A stretch of DNA of 31,628 nt, from positions 1-31,628 of the forward strand of contig CAZDAM010000029.1 of NCBI GenBank assembly GCA_964503595.1, in the 5' to 3' direction. The stretch is from CAZDAM01 sp964503595. GTDB lineage: Bacteria; Muiribacteriota; UBA6191. The position numbers and the translations under genes are program-made. This document shows, piece after piece, positions 30,230 through 31,628 of the stretch; position 1 is the stretch's first letter, and each line of letters starts with the position of its first letter. The notes beneath the pieces are model-generated. The model saw only the letters and a program-made list of their open reading frames with translations, was not told the DNA's origin and made no database searches.

Positions 30230-31628
30230 AAATGTTTAAGTACATCATTATTTTTCTGCTTCTGGGTCTGAAACTTCAGGCTGCCGTGCCACGTATCATC
30301 ACCTGGCAGGGGCGCCTGATGAATCAGGAAACAGGACAACCCCTGAGTGGGACCCAGCTCCGGAATTTCAAAATCAGAATCCGTCCGGTTTCTCAGGCGG
30401 CGACCGGCTTTACGACCTTTGAACAGACCCTGAATGATGTTCTGGTGGAAAATGGTCTGTTCACTCTGGATCTTGATTTGAGCCAGGGCACGGGTGCTCA
30501 GCTCAAATTCGATGATCCATATGAAATTGAAGTGACGGTTGGCCCCAGAAATACCGGAGGGCTTTTAGGCAGTCAGGCTTTTTTCACCACTCCTTATGCC
30601 TTTGCCGCAGAAAACACTCTCTTGCTGAATGGTCTACCTGCGTCTTCCTATGTGACTTCTCACAGTCATGATCGTCTCAATGTGACCTCCTTTGTCGTGG
30701 ACGGTTCCAAGGAAGCCCGCTCGAGTGTGGATCAGTTTCTGATCAAGAACAGCATTCGCTCGGTTTCCGATACCGTTTTCAAGGTCAATGAAGATGGGAA
30801 CCTGACCAGTTCCGGGGGGCTGGTTGCGACCAGCTTTATTGCCACCCAGGGGGGATTTCAGCTTAGAAATACTGATGGGAGTCTGGCTCTTATTCTGGAT
30901 AATCTTGGGGATATGACGACTCCGACCACGGCCAGTGGAACCCTGTCTGTTGGGCAGCATCTTCAGGTTACCGGAAGTCTGATTCAGACCGCAGAAACGC
31001 CTCTGATCAGCCAGGTTCAGGCAGCAACTGTCCTGGGACTTCTGAGCTTTCAGTCTGGTACGGTTCTGACCGGAAACCAGATTCAGACCCGTATGGGGCA
31101 GACCCATACGATTGAGCAGCATATTAATGAAAGCTCTTCATCCCTGCAAAGTGCTCTTCTGACCATGGTCAGTGGGGGCATTGCCGATGATCTGCATACC
31201 CATGTCTGGGAAAATGGTGAGGTAAAATCCCTGCCGGATAATATTGTGGATTCCCAGCGCATCAAGGACGGGGCCGTTCAGGGGATTCATTTTTCCAGTC
31301 TTGCCGCAATTCAGGACTCCAAACTGGCCCAGATTGCAACCACAGGCAAGGTTCTGCTTTCGGCCCTTCCGGCAGAAGTGGTCCAGTTGAGCCAGTCCAA
31401 CGATTTCCGGGTGGCCTTTCCTGCCAGTGTTACGGATTTTGATGCCCTGAAATCCAAGCGGGCCCAGCTGATTTCAACTCTGGATGATCGGATTGCCGGA
31501 GCATTTCCCCTGATGCAGCTGCAGGATCGGCCGGTTTCGGGTATCTCCCGCTTTGATATAACCCTTTATTCCAGTGGAGATATTGAATACTCCCGTCCCG
31601 CGACTTCCAATACCAGCTGGTATGTGAG
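30226..31628 (+). CDS. Secreted fibre-like protein (paralogue 2, runs off the window)
   Basis: The frame is open from ATG 30226 to the last base (467 codons plus two bases) with no stop. The start overlaps the stop of paralogue 1 (ATGA). The signal peptide M-K-M-F-K-Y-I-I-I-F-L-L-L-G-L-K ends near L-Q-A-A. It matches paralogue 1 in order: R-I-I-T-W-Q-G-R-L, L-N-D-V-L-V-E-N-G-L-F, T-P-Y-A-F-A-A, S-H-S-H-D-R-L-N, F-K-V-N-E-D-G-N-L, D-L-H-T-H-V, I-K-D-G-A-V and V-L-L-S-A-L-P-A-E with S-Q-S-N-D-F (compare A-T-A-L-P-S-E with D-Q-S-N-T-F). It therefore arose by tandem duplication of a whole gene. The decapeptide shaft and the tip would lie beyond the window. Confidence 0.9.
   Translation, partial: MKMFKYIIIFLLLGLKLQAAVPRIITWQGRLMNQETGQPLSGTQLRNFKIRIRPVSQAATGFTTFEQTLNDVLVENGLFTLDLDLSQGTGAQLKFDDPYEIEVTVGPRNTGGLLGSQAFFTTPYAFAAENTLLLNGLPASSYVTSHSHDRLNVTSFVVDGSKEARSSVDQFLIKNSIRSVSDTVFKVNEDGNLTSSGGLVATSFIATQGGFQLRNTDGSLALILDNLGDMTTPTTASGTLSVGQHLQVTGSLIQTAETPLISQVQAATVLGLLSFQSGTVLTGNQIQTRMGQTHTIEQHINESSSSLQSALLTMVSGGIADDLHTHVWENGEVKSLPDNIVDSQRIKDGAVQGIHFSSLAAIQDSKLAQIATTGKVLLSALPAEVVQLSQSNDFRVAFPASVTDFDALKSKRAQLISTLDDRIAGAFPLMQLQDRPVSGISRFDITLYSSGDIEYSRPATSNTSWYV

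Overview
The window is a gene-dense stretch of a bacterial chromosome with no intergenic gap longer than about 155 bases. The organism is a Gram-negative-type (diderm) bacterium. Evidence for this is an outer-membrane-style lipoprotein, many Sec signal peptides, prepilin-like proteins and a coiled-coil/LytM-like protein. Base composition is moderate, roughly 50-55% G+C by eye. I cannot fix the phylum. The mix (DUF342/FapA-like protein, an Rpn-type PD-(D/E)XK protein, secreted fibre-like proteins opening with a 'QG-L' motif, many secreted proteins of unknown family) suggests a deep-branching or candidate-phylum lineage rather than a well-studied one. Two runs of 100 Ns (2539-2638, 24351-24450) show this is a scaffolded draft assembly. 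Both sit inside in-frame tandem repeats.

Region 1 (1-3703): the end of an unknown gene and two prepilin-like genes, chained by ATGA overlaps, then a long secreted acidic repeat protein interrupted by the first gap and closed by an intrinsic terminator. Region 2 (3707-7072): a promoter overlapping that terminator, then two secreted proteins, the second probably coiled coil plus a degenerate LytM domain. Region 3 (7073-16785): a good sigma70-type promoter, then a tightly packed operon. It holds a small C2H2 zinc-finger protein, a three-domain subtilase/glycogen-binding/degenerate metallo-beta-lactamase fusion, chorismate synthase (aroC), a secreted TPR protein, DNA polymerase III gamma/tau (dnaX) and a secreted unknown. 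Most junctions are stop/start overlaps.

Region 4 (16936-20139, minus strand): a secreted coiled-coil protein with glycine-rich hydrophobic segments, an intrinsic terminator, and a FapA/DUF342 protein. Region 5 (20233-24693): two sugar-type ABC permeases and a lipoprotein solute-binding protein (no ATPase here), then an Rpn-family nuclease-like gene. That gene has an 8-residue tandem repeat and a strong internal ribosome-binding site, which predicts a gene within a gene. Region 6 (24710-31628): a TPR/propeller-like secreted protein, a lipoprotein with Ig-like regions, and two tandem paralogous fibre-like secreted proteins. The first fibre-like protein carries fourteen consecutive decapeptide repeats; the second runs off the window.

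The best candidate for an exciting system is the Rpn gene: toxin-like nuclease plus a predicted intragenic small protein containing a variable repeat. Next is the subtilase/glycogen-binding/MBL-like fusion coupled to a zinc-finger microprotein.
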